Assembly: GCA_019749805.1 (NCBI GenBank)
Contig: JAIEPH010000006.1
Coordinates: forward strand, 62,001-126,000
Direction of reading: 5' to 3'
DNA: 64,000 nt
Source: Mycobacteriaceae bacterium
GTDB lineage: Bacteria > Actinomycetota > Actinomycetes > Mycobacteriales > Mycobacteriaceae
The notes under the pieces: model-generated
Database searches by the model: none
What the model saw: only the letters and a program-made list of their open reading frames with translations
Told to the model about the DNA's origin: nothing
Program-made: the position numbers and the translations under genes
In this document: positions 1 through 9,948 of the stretch, piece by piece
Numbering within the stretch: position 1 is the stretch's first letter
Layout of the letters: every line of letters begins with the position of its first letter

Positions 1-394
1 TGTAGGCCTGTACCAGCGCCAGGCTGAACTCGGGATCCTCGGTGGCGAACAATCGGCCGGCGAAACCACAGAAGGTGGGGAAGCAGATGGAACCGAGGAT
101 GCCGCCGGCGTTCATGTCCTTGACCCGCTCGTCGACCTGCCAGCAGCCGGGCCGGATCTCGTCGAGACCCTGCGGTTCCAGCCCGTACTCCTCCTTGGGC
201 CGGCCGGCGACCGCGTTGAGCGCGACGTTGGGGATCACCACATCGCGGAACTGCCAGGTGTCCGATCCATCTGGGTTGTGAACCAGCCGTGGCGCCTCGT
301 CGAGGTATTTCTTGGCCAGATGATTCTTGAACATGTCCGGTGGTTCGACGATGTGATCATCGACGCTGATCAGGATCATGTCGTCCTTGTTCAC
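1..394 (-). CDS. Amidohydrolase family protein, N-terminal part (runs off the window)
   Basis: The reverse strand opens with a GTG at 394 preceded by a GAGGAG ribosome binding site, and the frame stays open to the window edge, giving the first 131 residues. The start reads MNKDDMILISVDDHIVEPP. The DDHIVEPPDMF segment is typical of amidohydrolase_2 (metal-dependent TIM-barrel hydrolase or decarboxylase) proteins that mycobacteria have in many copies, often near lipid or aromatic catabolism genes. The later PGCWQVDERVKDMNAGGI and CFPTFCGFAGRLF segments fit the same group. The substrate cannot be told. The gene diverges from the CxxC AhpD-like gene at 504 with about 110 nt between them. The family is fairly sure; the exact role is unknown. 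Confidence 0.8.
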   Translation of the reverse strand, partial: MNKDDMILISVDDHIVEPPDMFKNHLAKKYLDEAPRLVHNPDGSDTWQFRDVVIPNVALNAVAGRPKEEYGLEPQGLDEIRPGCWQVDERVKDMNAGGILGSICFPTFCGFAGRLFATEDPEFSLALVQAY

Positions 395-503
395 GGCGGT
401 GCTCCTCTGTAGTTGCTTACCGTATGACCAACAGTTTAGCTGTCGCGGTCGACGCGTTACGGTGTTCCCAGCGCTAACCTACGGCGATGCGAGGTGATTC
501 AGA

Positions 504-1094
504 GTGTCAAAGTCCCGAATTACCCCTTCCCCGGCATTCGCTGCGATACCGGTGGACGACCTCGGCCAGGGCGACCGGATCAACATCGGAGTCGCGTCGA
601 TCCTCGGGCATCGGCCGGAGGTGGCCGGTGCGCTCGGATCGCTGAAGGCGGCGCTTACCTCTAGCGGGACGCTGCCCCCGCGGCTCGTCGAACTGGTGCG
701 GCTGCGGATCGCGTTCCACAACCAGTGCCGCAGCTGTATGTCGGTGCGCTATCAGAGTGCGATCGACGACGGTCTCACCGAGGACCTCGTGTGCTCGCTC
801 GAGCAGCCGGCCGACGCCGACAACCTCACCGACGCCGAGCGCAGCGCGCTGCGCTACGCAGACCTGTTCGCCACCAACCATCTGGCGATCGACGAGACTG
901 TCTACAACGATCTGCGCAGGCACTTCACCGAAGATGAACTCGTCGAACTCGGTGTGCACTGCGCCTATATGGTCGGAATGGGCCGGCTGGCGGCGACATG
1001 GAGCGTCACCGCTGATGTGCCCGACGCTTTCCGTGAAACATCGGATTCGCCTCTGGCGCCGTGGGATTCCGAAGGCGTCGTCGCCTCCGGCTAG
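504..1094 (+). CDS. Carboxymuconolactone decarboxylase (AhpD-like) family protein
   Basis: This 196-residue protein carries the CMD/AhpD redox motif HNQCRSCM, with C75 and C78 in the CxxC arrangement, inside the helical stretch LVELVRLRIAFHNQCRSCM that marks the family. Members act as thiol-dependent peroxidase partners or as decarboxylases. The CxxC form favours a redox or alkylhydroperoxidase-type role, but this is inference. Translation starts at a GTG with GAGGTG about 8 nt upstream. It is divergent from the amidohydrolase and lies 116 nt before an MHS transporter, so it could share a catabolic role with either neighbour. Length is normal for a one-domain CMD protein with an N-terminal extension. 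Confidence 0.85.
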   Translation: MSKSRITPSPAFAAIPVDDLGQGDRINIGVASILGHRPEVAGALGSLKAALTSSGTLPPRLVELVRLRIAFHNQCRSCMSVRYQSAIDDGLTEDLVCSLEQPADADNLTDAERSALRYADLFATNHLAIDETVYNDLRRHFTEDELVELGVHCAYMVGMGRLAATWSVTADVPDAFRETSDSPLAPWDSEGVVASG

Positions 1095-1210
1095 TTGCCG
1101 CAGGTCAGCACCCTGAATGCCGCATCAATCCCGTTTGCGTGTACAACCTCGAACTGTGTGGGGCGCTGGCATGATGTGCCTTTGCCTAATCGTCGGCAGA
1201 GAGGCGCGAG

Positions 1211-2599
1211 ATGAACTCAGAGACCGCAGACACTGATCTGGTCGGCGGGGTTCCGCGTCGCCGGATCGTGATCGCCTCGATGGTGGGTACCACGATCGAG
1301 TTCTACGACTTCTATATCTATGCCACCGCCGCGGTCTCGGTGTTCCCGCATCTGTTCTTTCCCAAGAGTGATTCGACGACGGCGCTGCTGGCCTCGCTGG
1401 CCACCTTCGGTCTCGCCTTCGTGGCCCGCCCGGTGGGCTCGGTCCTGTTCGGCCATTTCGGCGACCGGGTGGGCCGCAAGGCCACCCTCGTCGCCTCCCT
1501 GCTGGTGATGGGGATCGCAACCTTTGTCATCGGGTTGCTGCCGACGTACTCCCAGGTGGGCGTCATCGCTCCCGCACTGCTGGCAATCATGCGCTTCTCG
1601 CAGGGTTTGGCCCTCGGCGGTGAATGGAGCGGGGCGGCGCTCCTCGCCACCGAGACCGCAGAACCCGGTAGGCGGGGATGGGCGGCGATGTGGCCCCAGC
1701 TCGGAGCCCCGTTCGGATTCCTGTTGGCCAACGGGCTTTTCGTAGGACTGCTGCTGTGGCTCGGGCACAGCAATCTGAATCCCGATCCCGACGGGGCGTT
1801 CCTCACCTGGGGCTGGCGAGTTCCGTTCCTGCTGAGCGCGGTGATGGTGGCCATCGGTCTGTATGTGCGGTTGCGGCTGATCGAGACGCCGGTGTTCACC
1901 CGCGCCGTCGCGCGCGGTGAAAAGGTGAAAACGCCGCTGACCGAAGTATTTCGGACCAGCTGGCGTCAGCTGATCATCGGTACCTTTGTCATGTTGGCGA
2001 CGTACACGATCTTCTACATCGTGACGACTTGGGCGCTGAGCTTCGGTACCGGAAAGCGGCCGCCCGACGGTAAGGGACTCGGGTTCCCCTACGTCGACTT
2101 CCTGCAGCTGCAACTCATCGCGGTGCTGTTCTTCGCGGCGACGCTGCCGCTCTCGGGTCTGGTCTCCGACCGCTTCGGCCGCAGGCGCTCGCTGCTGGTC
2201 GTCACAATCGGCATCATGGCGTACGGCGCGCTGTTCGCCCCGATGCTCGGATCGGGTAACACCTCCGAAAACACGATGCTGCTCTTCTTGATCATCGGAA
2301 TGACGTTGATGGGGTTCACTTTCGGGCCGATGAGCGCGGTTCTGCCCGAGTTGTTCCCGACGAACGTCCGCTACACGGGGTCGGGAATCTCCTACAACGT
2401 CGCCAGCATCCTCGGCGCCGCGGTGGCACCGTTCATCGCTACCTGGCTGGCGACGTCCTACGGTGTCGGCTGGGTGGGCCTGTATCTGTTCGTCGCGGCA
2501 TGCCTGAGCTTCATTGCGATTCTCGTCATGCGCGAGACCAAGGACACCTCGCTGGATTCGGCGGCCCAACCAGATCCCGGAACGGTCATCACTCCCTGA
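1211..2599 (+). CDS. MFS transporter, metabolite:H+ symporter (MHS/ProP-like) family
   Basis: This 462-residue inner-membrane protein has about 12 hydrophobic segments and the loop 2-3 MFS signature GHFGDRVGRK at residues 81-90. The opening GTTIEFYDFYIYATAA and the later GFTFGPMSAVLPELFPTNVRYTGSG are hallmarks of the MHS branch (ProP, KgtP, ShiA type), which imports organic acids, osmolytes or shikimate with protons. The substrate is not predictable from sequence. The start ATG at 1211 is preceded by GAGAGG at a good distance. It is transcribed with the CMD gene upstream and the nitrate operon downstream but has its own 116-nt upstream gap. Confidence 0.9.
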   Translation: MNSETADTDLVGGVPRRRIVIASMVGTTIEFYDFYIYATAAVSVFPHLFFPKSDSTTALLASLATFGLAFVARPVGSVLFGHFGDRVGRKATLVASLLVMGIATFVIGLLPTYSQVGVIAPALLAIMRFSQGLALGGEWSGAALLATETAEPGRRGWAAMWPQLGAPFGFLLANGLFVGLLLWLGHSNLNPDPDGAFLTWGWRVPFLLSAVMVAIGLYVRLRLIETPVFTRAVARGEKVKTPLTEVFRTSWRQLIIGTFVMLATYTIFYIVTTWALSFGTGKRPPDGKGLGFPYVDFLQLQLIAVLFFAATLPLSGLVSDRFGRRRSLLVVTIGIMAYGALFAPMLGSGNTSENTMLLFLIIGMTLMGFTFGPMSAVLPELFPTNVRYTGSGISYNVASILGAAVAPFIATWLATSYGVGWVGLYLFVAACLSFIAILVMRETKDTSLDSAAQPDPGTVITP

Positions 2600-2761
2600 T
2601 GCCGGCACGGCCCGACATACCAGCAAAATGGTCAGGGTCACCTAACTCGCTGGGGTGAACGGCTGTGCGCGGTTCGCGTGCGGCGGCCGCGACTCCGCCT
2701 TTACCGCAACCGTTTCCGCGAAAGCCGCACTCCATTCGCGGCCGGGTGGTTGTCTGGGGAT

Positions 2762-3988
2762 GTGAATACGGCGGCCACACCGGACATCGGCACCGGCAGA
2801 TCTGTCAATCTGGTCCTGGCCACGTGGGTCTCGGCGATCAACTTCTGGGCCTGGAACATGATCGGGCCCCTTTCCACCACCTACGCGGGCGACCTGTCGT
2901 TGAGCAGTACCGAGGCGTCGATGCTCGTTGCGACACCGATCCTCGTCGGGTCGCTGGGCCGCATCGTCATCGGGTCGCTCACCGACAGGTTCGGCGGCCG
3001 CACGATGTTCATCGCCGTGTCCGTCGCGTCGATCGTCCCCGTGCTCGCGGTGGGTGCCGCCGGGGCGGCGGGGTCCTACCCTTTGTTGCTCGTCTGTGGC
3101 TTCTTCCTGGGGATCGCCGGAACGATATTCGCCGTCGGTATCCCGTTCGCGAACAGTTGGTTCGAGGCTTCGCGACGCGGCTTCGCCACCGGCGTCTTTG
3201 GGATGGGAATGGTCGGCACCGCGCTTTCGGCGTTCTTCACACCGCGATTCGTACGGTGGTTCGGTCTGCTCACCACCCACGTGATCGTCGCGGTCGCGCT
3301 CGCGTTGACCGCGGCAGCCTGTGTCCTGGTCATGCGGAACTCGCCGAACTTCACCCCCAACACCGGGCCTGTGGTGCCCAAACTGGTTGCCGCCGCGAGG
3401 TTACCCGTCACGTGGGAGATGTCGTTCCTCTATGCGGTGGTGTTCGGCGGCTTCGTCGCATTCAGCAATTATCTGCCCACCTACATCAAGACGATCTACG
3501 GGTTCTCAGCGGTCGACGCAGGCGCGCGTACGGCAGGTTTCGCGCTGGCCGCCGTGCTGGCCCGACCGGTCGGCGGAGCGCTGGCCGACCGGATCGCACC
3601 CAAGTACGTGGTGCTGACGTCTTTCGCGGGGACGGCGGCGATGGCGTTCGTCGCGGTATTCCAGCCGCCGCCGGACGTGTGGTCCGCGGCGACGTTCATC
3701 ACGCTGGCGATCTTCCTCGGGATCGGCACCGGCGGCGTCTTCGCATGGGTGGCACGCCGGGCGCCCGCACAGTCGGTGGGTGCAGTCACAGGAATCGTGG
3801 CCGCGGCAGGCGGCCTCGGCGGCTATTTCCCGCCGCTGGTGATGGGTGCGACGTACGACGCGACCGACAACGACTACAGCGTCGGCCTGCTGCTCTTGGT
3901 GGCCACCGCACTGTTCGCCCTTGCCTTTACCGCGCTGCGACTGCACGCGCACGAACCGGCGGCTCAACCCAGCAAGGGCGGGACATGA
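2762..3988 (+). CDS. narK: Nitrate/nitrite transporter NarK
   Basis: This 408-residue 12-TM major facilitator protein of the nitrate-nitrite porter group is predicted to move nitrate in and/or nitrite out across the plasma membrane. It has GRIVIGSLTDRFGGR between TM2 and TM3 and the glycine-rich GMGMVGTALSAF helix seen in NarK/NasA proteins. The reading frame is open further upstream, but GTG at 2762 is chosen because a GGGGA sits just before it and the first TM then starts about 15 residues in. Its stop overlaps the narG start (ATGA at 3985-3988), so transporter and reductase are translationally coupled. M. tuberculosis carries several NarK paralogues apart from narGHJI; here one leads the operon. 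Confidence 0.92.
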   Translation: MNTAATPDIGTGRSVNLVLATWVSAINFWAWNMIGPLSTTYAGDLSLSSTEASMLVATPILVGSLGRIVIGSLTDRFGGRTMFIAVSVASIVPVLAVGAAGAAGSYPLLLVCGFFLGIAGTIFAVGIPFANSWFEASRRGFATGVFGMGMVGTALSAFFTPRFVRWFGLLTTHVIVAVALALTAAACVLVMRNSPNFTPNTGPVVPKLVAAARLPVTWEMSFLYAVVFGGFVAFSNYLPTYIKTIYGFSAVDAGARTAGFALAAVLARPVGGALADRIAPKYVVLTSFAGTAAMAFVAVFQPPPDVWSAATFITLAIFLGIGTGGVFAWVARRAPAQSVGAVTGIVAAAGGLGGYFPPLVMGATYDATDNDYSVGLLLLVATALFALAFTALRLHAHEPAAQPSKGGT

Positions 3989-6900
3989 CGACTACACCGC
4001 ACACCGGCGGCCCGATCGAGGAACTGCTCGGACGCAGCGGGCGCTTCTTCACGCCCGGCGAGTTCTCCGACGACCTGCGCTCCGTCACGCGTCGCGGAGG
4101 ACGCGAGGGCGACGCCTTCTACCGCGACCGCTGGAGCCACGACAAGGTGGTGCGCTCCACGCACGGAGTGAACTGCACCGGTTCGTGTTCGTGGAAGATC
4201 TACGTCAAGGACGGCATCATCACCTGGGAGACCCAGGAAACCGACTACCCCTCGGTGGGGTCCGACCGTCCCGAGTACGAACCCCGTGGCTGCCCGCGCG
4301 GTGCGGCCTTCTCCTGGTACACCTACTCGCCGACGCGGGTGCGCTATCCCTATGCCCGCGGCGTCCTGGTCGAGATGTACCGCGAAGCCAAAGCGCGACT
4401 TCATGACCCGGTTCTGGCGTGGGCGGACATCCAGGCCGATCCGGAGCGACGCCGCCGATACCAGCGGGCCCGCGGTAAAGGCGGGCTGGTGCGGGTGACG
4501 TGGACCGAGGCGACGGAGATGATCGCCGCCGCCCACGTGCACACGATCACGACCTACGGCCCCGACCGGGTGGCCGGCTTCTCGCCCATCCCGGCCATGT
4601 CGATGGTCAGCCACGCCGCGGGGTCCCGGTTCGTCGAGCTGATCGGCGGAGCGATGACCTCGTTCTACGACTGGTACGCCGATCTGCCGGTGGCCTCACC
4701 GCAGGTGTTCGGCGATCAGACCGACGTACCGGAGTCCGGTGATTGGTGGGACGCTGCCTATTTGATGATGTGGGGTTCCAACGTCCCCGTCACCCGAACC
4801 CCGGACGCGCACTGGATGGCCGAGGTGCGCTATCGCGGCACCAAGGTCGTCAGTGTCAGCCCGGACTACGCCGACAACACCAAGTTCGCCGACGAGTGGA
4901 TGCCGTGCGCGGCGGGCACCGACGGCGCCCTCGCGATGGCGATGGGCCACGTAATCCTGTCCGAATGCTTTGTCCGCCGACGTGTTCCGTACTTTGTCGA
5001 CTATGCGCGTAAGTTCACCGATCTGCCGTTCCTGATCAAGCTGGAGGAACGAAACGGGACGCTGGTGCCCGGAAAGAACCTCACCGCCGCCGATCTCGGA
5101 CAAGACGTCGAGAACTCGGCGTTCAAACCGGCCGTGCTGGACGGCGCGACCGGAACGGTAGCGGTGCCGCAAGGGTCGCTGGGGTTCCGTTTCGGGGACG
5201 GGGGAGTGGGTCAGTGGAATCTCGATCTCGAGGCCCTGGTGCCGGCGCTGACGGTGGCGACCGACGACGGTGAGGTCGCCGCCATCAAATTACCTTGCTT
5301 CGACACCGTCGACGGTCACGGCGCGACGCTTGAGCGCGGAGTTCCGGTGCGCCGCGTCGGGGACCACCTGGTATGCACGGTGTTCGACTTGATGCTCGCG
5401 CAGTACGGGGTAGCCCGGTTCGGGCTGCCCGGAGACTGGCCCACCGGCTACGACGACGCCGAGCATCCCTACACGCCGGCTTGGCAGGAATCGATCACCG
5501 GAGTCGCTGCCGCCCAAGCTATCCGGGTGGCCAAGGAGTTCGCACGCAACGCCGAGGACACCAACGGCCGGTCGATGATCATCATGGGGGCCGGCATCTG
5601 CCAGTGGTTCCACGGCGACGCCACCTACCGCGCTGTGCTGGCGCTACTGTTGCTCACCGGGTCGATGGGCCGCAACGGCGGCGGCTGGGCGCATTACGTC
5701 GGGCAGGAGAAATGCCGGCCGATCACCGGGTGGGCAACACTGGCGATGGGCACCGACTGGTCGCGTCCGCCGCGGCAGATGACCGGCACGTCCTACTGGT
5801 ATGCCCACACCGATCAGTGGCGCTACGACGGATATCGCGCTGACGCGCTGGCCAGCCCGCTCGGCAGGGGCCGGTTCGCGGGCAAGCACACCATGGATGT
5901 GCTGGCCTCGGCCACCGCAATGGGGTGGAGTCCGTTCTTTCCGCAGTTCGACCGGTCCAGCCTGGATGTCGCCGATGATGCGCTGGCCGCGGGACGCGCC
6001 ACCTCGGACATCCCGAACTATGTCGCAGAACAACTGGCAAGCGGCGCACTGAAATTGGCCGTCACAGATCCGGATAATCCGGCGAACTGGCCACGGGTGC
6101 TGAACGTCTGGCGGGCCAACCTGCTCGGTTCGTCGAGCAAGGGCAACGAATACTTCCTGCGCCATCTGCTCGGCACCACCTCTAACCTGCAGGGCCAACC
6201 GACCGACGTGCGCGCGCGCGACATCGTGTACACCGACGAGATTCCGGAAGGCAAGCTCGACCTGTTGATGTCGATCGACTTCCGGATGACGTCGACGACT
6301 CTGCTGTCCGATGTGGTGCTGCCCGCCGCCACCTGGTACGAGAAGGCGGACCTGTCCAGCACCGACATGCATCCGTATATCCACGCTTTCAGCCCGGCCA
6401 TCGACCCGCCGTGGGAAACACGTTCGGACTACGAGGCATTCGGTGCAATCGCCAGGACGTTCAGCGCACTGGCCGCCAAACACCTCGGCACACGCACCGA
6501 CGTGGTGCTCGGCACGTTGCAGCACGACACACCCGGGGCGATGGCGTATCCGGGTGGCGTGGAACACGACTGGCGCGTCAGCGGCGAGACACCGATTCCC
6601 GGCAAGACCATGGGTCCCATTGCGGTGGTGGAACGCGACTACGCCGCGATCGGTGAGAAGTGGGTGACGCTGGGTCCCCTCGTCGATTCCCTCGGCGTCA
6701 CCACCAAGGGCATCACCACCCGCCCGACCACCGAAGTCGGCGAGCTGGCGGCCAAATTCGGCGTGATGGATTCGGGTGCGGCCCAGGGTCGTCCGGCCAT
6801 GACGTCGGCCGAGCGGATGGCCGACGTGATCCTGGCCTTGTCGGGTACGTCCAACGGCAGGCTCGCGGTCGAGGGGTTCCGGCAGCTGGAGCACCGGACC

Positions 6901-7671
6901 GGTCGCAAATTGGTGCATTTGGCCGAGGGCAGCGAGGAACGCCGTATCACTTACGCCGACACCCAGGCCCGGCCGGTGCCGGTCATCACCAGCCCGGAGT
7001 GGTCAGGCAGCGAGACAGGTGGCCGCCGTTACGCACCGTTCACGGTGAACATCGAAGAGCTCAAACCGTTTCACACCCTGACCGGCCGGATGCACTTCTA
7101 CGTCGACCATGACTGGCTCGAGGAGTTGGGCGAGCAACTACCGACGTATCGGCCGCCGCTGGACATGTCGCGGTTGTTCGGTGAACCCGCGGTGGGCAGC
7201 GGCGACGGTGTCGGGCTGACGGTGCGCTACCTGACCCCTCATTCGAAGTGGTCCATCCACTCCGAATACCAGGACAACCTGTTCATGTTGTCGCTATCCC
7301 GCGGCGGGCCGGTGATGTGGATGAGTCCGGCCGATGCGGCAAAAATCCAAGTCCGCGACAATGATTGGGTCGAGGCCGTCAACCGCAACGGCGTGGTGGT
7401 GTGCCGCGCGGCCGTCAGCCACCGGATGCCAGATGGCGTGGTCTTCGTGTATCACGCGATGGAGCGCACCATCGACGTGCCGCTGACCGAAACCACCGGA
7501 ACGCGCGGCGGGATCCACAATTCGCTGACCCGGCTGCTGATCAAACCGAGCCATCTCGCCGGAGGCTACGCGCAGCATTCGTTTGCGTTCAACTACCTCG
7601 GTCCGACCGGAAACCAGCGTGACGAAGTGACGGTGGTGCGCCGTCGCTCCCAGGAGGTGAGCTACCAGTGA
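3985..7671 (+). CDS. narG: Respiratory nitrate reductase alpha subunit
   Basis: This 1228-residue catalytic subunit holds the bis-MGD molybdenum site and reduces nitrate to nitrite at the cytoplasmic face of the membrane. The FS0 cluster ligands are visible as H60, C64, C68 and C103. The Mo-coordinating aspartate is in SFYDWY (about D229), followed by DLPVASPQVFGDQTDVPES as in E. coli NarG. The length is close to the family norm. The frame is open upstream through narK, but the ATG at 3985 overlapping the narK stop is the true start because MTTTPHTGGPIEELL then begins the conserved N-terminus. No frameshift or loss of a key residue was seen. It is followed immediately by narH with a GTGA overlap. 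Confidence 0.97.
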   Translation: MTTTPHTGGPIEELLGRSGRFFTPGEFSDDLRSVTRRGGREGDAFYRDRWSHDKVVRSTHGVNCTGSCSWKIYVKDGIITWETQETDYPSVGSDRPEYEPRGCPRGAAFSWYTYSPTRVRYPYARGVLVEMYREAKARLHDPVLAWADIQADPERRRRYQRARGKGGLVRVTWTEATEMIAAAHVHTITTYGPDRVAGFSPIPAMSMVSHAAGSRFVELIGGAMTSFYDWYADLPVASPQVFGDQTDVPESGDWWDAAYLMMWGSNVPVTRTPDAHWMAEVRYRGTKVVSVSPDYADNTKFADEWMPCAAGTDGALAMAMGHVILSECFVRRRVPYFVDYARKFTDLPFLIKLEERNGTLVPGKNLTAADLGQDVENSAFKPAVLDGATGTVAVPQGSLGFRFGDGGVGQWNLDLEALVPALTVATDDGEVAAIKLPCFDTVDGHGATLERGVPVRRVGDHLVCTVFDLMLAQYGVARFGLPGDWPTGYDDAEHPYTPAWQESITGVAAAQAIRVAKEFARNAEDTNGRSMIIMGAGICQWFHGDATYRAVLALLLLTGSMGRNGGGWAHYVGQEKCRPITGWATLAMGTDWSRPPRQMTGTSYWYAHTDQWRYDGYRADALASPLGRGRFAGKHTMDVLASATAMGWSPFFPQFDRSSLDVADDALAAGRATSDIPNYVAEQLASGALKLAVTDPDNPANWPRVLNVWRANLLGSSSKGNEYFLRHLLGTTSNLQGQPTDVRARDIVYTDEIPEGKLDLLMSIDFRMTSTTLLSDVVLPAATWYEKADLSSTDMHPYIHAFSPAIDPPWETRSDYEAFGAIARTFSALAAKHLGTRTDVVLGTLQHDTPGAMAYPGGVEHDWRVSGETPIPGKTMGPIAVVERDYAAIGEKWVTLGPLVDSLGVTTKGITTRPTTEVGELAAKFGVMDSGAAQGRPAMTSAERMADVILALSGTSNGRLAVEGFRQLEHRTGRKLVHLAEGSEERRITYADTQARPVPVITSPEWSGSETGGRRYAPFTVNIEELKPFHTLTGRMHFYVDHDWLEELGEQLPTYRPPLDMSRLFGEPAVGSGDGVGLTVRYLTPHSKWSIHSEYQDNLFMLSLSRGGPVMWMSPADAAKIQVRDNDWVEAVNRNGVVVCRAAVSHRMPDGVVFVYHAMERTIDVPLTETTGTRGGIHNSLTRLLIKPSHLAGGYAQHSFAFNYLGPTGNQRDEVTVVRRRSQEVSYQ

Positions 7672-9314
7672 AAGTCATGGCGCAGATGGCGATGGTGATG
7701 AACCTCGACAAATGCATCGGTTGCCATACCTGCTCGGTGACCTGCAAACAGGCGTGGACGAACCGGTCCGGCACCGAGTACGTGTGGTTCAACAATGTCG
7801 AAACCCGTCCCGGCCAAGGCTATCCACGCACCTACGAGGATCAGGAACGTTGGCGCGGGGGCTGGCGGCGCGACCGTCGGGGCAGGCTGAGACTGCGCGA
7901 CGGCGGCCGGCTGGCCAAGTTGGCCCGGATTTTCGCCAACCCCAAGCTGCCCTCCATCGACGACTACTACGAGCCATGGACCTACGACTACGAGAATCTG
8001 ATTTCCGCGCCGCTCGGCGAGCAGATGCCGGTCGCGCCCCCGCGCAGCCTGATCAGTGGCAAGCCGATGAAGGTGTCGTGGTCGGCCAACTGGGACGACG
8101 ACCTCGCCGGGTCACCCGAAATCGTTCCGGGCGACCCGATTCTCGCGAAGGTGAGCGAGGAGGTGAAGCTGCAGCTGGAACAGACGTTCATGTTCTACCT
8201 GCCCCGGATCTGTGAGCACTGCCTGAACCCGTCGTGCGTGGCGTCGTGCCCGTCGGGCGCGATGTACAAGCGCAGCGAGGACGGCATTGTGCTGGTCGAC
8301 CAGGACCGCTGCCGCGGCTGGCGGATGTGCGTGTCGGGCTGCCCATACAAGAAGGTGTATTTCAACCACAAGACGGGCAAGGCCGAGAAGTGCACGATGT
8401 GCTATCCGCGTATCGAGGTCGGCCTGCCGACCGTGTGCTCCGAAACCTGTGTGGGCCGGTTGCGCTATCTGGGCCTGGTGCTCTACGACGTCGACCGAGT
8501 ATTGGAGGCCGCATCGGTCGAGGATGAGAAAGATCTTTACGAGGCTCATCGGCGGATTCTGCTGGACCCCACCGATCCCACAGTGATCGCGGGTGCTCGC
8601 GCTGAGGGGATCTCCGACGAGTGGATCGAGGCTGCGCAACGCTCTCCAGTCTATGCGCTGATCAACACGTTTCAGGTTGCGCTGCCGTTGCATCCGGAAT
8701 TCCGCACGGTGCCGATGGTGTGGTACATCCCGCCGCTCTCGCCGATCGTCGACGCGGTCAGCCGCGACGGGCACGACGGTGAAGACGTCGGCAACCTGTT
8801 CGGCGCGCTGGAGGCGCTGCGCATCCCGGTTGAGTATCTGGCCGGACTGTTCACCGCCGGGGACACCGCCGTCGTGGACGCGGTGCTGCGGCGGTTGGCG
8901 GCGATGCGGTCCTACATGCGTGACATCAACCTCGGCCGCGAAACCCAGCCCCACATTCCGGAGGCGGTGGGGATGACCGAAAAGCAGATGTATGACATGT
9001 ACCGGCTGCTGGCGCTGGCGAAATACGAAGAGCGCTATGTGATTCCGACGGCGTACGTCGCGACGGGTCCGCAACTGGAGGAAACCGGCTGTTCGTTGTC
9101 ATTCGAGGGTGGGCCGGGGATGTACGAATCAGGGCCGTTCGGGGAGGCCAGCGGCGGGCCGGTGCCGGTTGCCGTGGAGACGTTTCACGCGCTGCAACAA
9201 CGCCAGACGCATGAGGGCATGGGTGCTAACGCCGAGCGTCCGTCGCGCGTGAACCTGCTCAATTGGGACGGTAGGGGAGTGCCGTCGGACATGTTCCCCG
9301 GCGGCAAGTCATGA
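7668..9314 (+). CDS. narH: Respiratory nitrate reductase beta subunit
   Basis: This 548-residue iron-sulfur electron relay runs between NarI and NarG. The first cluster motif is CIGCHTCSVTC (C16, C19, C22, C26). The later group is CEHCLNPSCVASC, CRGWRMCVSGC and CTMC...CSETC. In the third motif Trp (about W218) replaces the second cysteine, the known NarH signature of the [3Fe-4S] cluster, so the protein should carry three [4Fe-4S] and one [3Fe-4S]. The GTG start at 7668 overlaps the narG stop (GTGA). A preceding CCAGGAGG gives a strong ribosome binding site. Length is slightly above that of E. coli NarH, normal for actinobacteria. Confidence 0.97.
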   Translation: MKVMAQMAMVMNLDKCIGCHTCSVTCKQAWTNRSGTEYVWFNNVETRPGQGYPRTYEDQERWRGGWRRDRRGRLRLRDGGRLAKLARIFANPKLPSIDDYYEPWTYDYENLISAPLGEQMPVAPPRSLISGKPMKVSWSANWDDDLAGSPEIVPGDPILAKVSEEVKLQLEQTFMFYLPRICEHCLNPSCVASCPSGAMYKRSEDGIVLVDQDRCRGWRMCVSGCPYKKVYFNHKTGKAEKCTMCYPRIEVGLPTVCSETCVGRLRYLGLVLYDVDRVLEAASVEDEKDLYEAHRRILLDPTDPTVIAGARAEGISDEWIEAAQRSPVYALINTFQVALPLHPEFRTVPMVWYIPPLSPIVDAVSRDGHDGEDVGNLFGALEALRIPVEYLAGLFTAGDTAVVDAVLRRLAAMRSYMRDINLGRETQPHIPEAVGMTEKQMYDMYRLLALAKYEERYVIPTAYVATGPQLEETGCSLSFEGGPGMYESGPFGEASGGPVPVAVETFHALQQRQTHEGMGANAERPSRVNLLNWDGRGVPSDMFPGGKS

Positions 9315-9946
9315 AACGGCGAAACCAGCCCCTGCAGGACCGCCTGGTGTGGCAAGCGGCGTCACTGCTGCTGGCATACCCCGATGAACAACAGGTCCGT
9401 AGGCTGGACACCGTCGACCGATTGCTCGAGTACATCACCGGTCCGGCGGCGACCTTACTGGGAAAGACCGTAACGGCACTGCGAATGCGCGACACGATGC
9501 ACGCGGCCGCCGACTACGTCGAAACCTTCGATCTGCGGCGACGTTCCACGATGCTGCTGACCTACTGGACCGCCGGGGACACCCGCAACCGCGGCGCGCA
9601 GATGCTGGCTTTCGCACAGTCCTACCGCAACGCCGGTGTCCAGCCGCCGAAAGGTGAAGCGCCAGATTACCTTCCGGTTGTCCTGGAATTCGCCGCCACC
9701 GTCGATCCGGAAGCCGGACGACGTCTACTCGCCGATCACCGCGTCCCGATCGACGTCGTACGGCAGGCACTGGTCGATGCCGACTCGCCATACGCGCCCA
9801 CCGTTGCCGCGGTGGCTGCGACGCTGCCCGCCGCCGGGGAACGGGATGCTCGCCGGCTGCTGCGCTCCGGACCGCCTGCCGAAGCGGTTGGCCTGCAGCC
9901 ATTTCAGTTGACCGTACCGCCGCGGCGGGCGGAAGGAGGCCGGTGA
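9311..9946 (+). CDS. narJ: Nitrate reductase molybdenum cofactor assembly chaperone
   Basis: This 211-residue cytoplasmic chaperone of the NarJ/TorD superfamily holds apo-NarGH for cofactor insertion before docking to NarI. The opening QDRLVWQAASLLLAYPDEQ and the segment ADYVETFDLRRRSTMLLTYWTAGDTRNRG, including YVETFDLRRR and the LTYWTAGDTR helix, are the conserved core. The start overlaps the narH stop (ATGA at 9311-9314). The C-terminus is rich in Pro and Arg and ends just before narI. Family and role are secure from motif and position. Confidence 0.95.
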   Translation: MKRRNQPLQDRLVWQAASLLLAYPDEQQVRRLDTVDRLLEYITGPAATLLGKTVTALRMRDTMHAAADYVETFDLRRRSTMLLTYWTAGDTRNRGAQMLAFAQSYRNAGVQPPKGEAPDYLPVVLEFAATVDPEAGRRLLADHRVPIDVVRQALVDADSPYAPTVAAVAATLPAAGERDARRLLRSGPPAEAVGLQPFQLTVPPRRAEGGR

Positions 9947-9948
9947 CG

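Noticed and set aside
1217..2641. A 474-codon open frame on the reverse strand opposite the MHS transporter
   Set aside because: It mirrors the codon positions of a clear MFS gene; its product is Arg/His/Gln-rich with no family motif, as expected from antisense of G+C-rich coding DNA.
2600..2761. DosR or other known box upstream of narK
   Set aside because: I looked for GGGAC/GTCCC halves with the right spacing and found none. Only the GGGGA ribosome site before 2762 is convincing.
2642..3280. Reverse-strand open frame beneath narK
   Set aside because: Composition is that of an antisense shadow (Arg, Gly, Asp-rich) and it would remove the narK promoter region.
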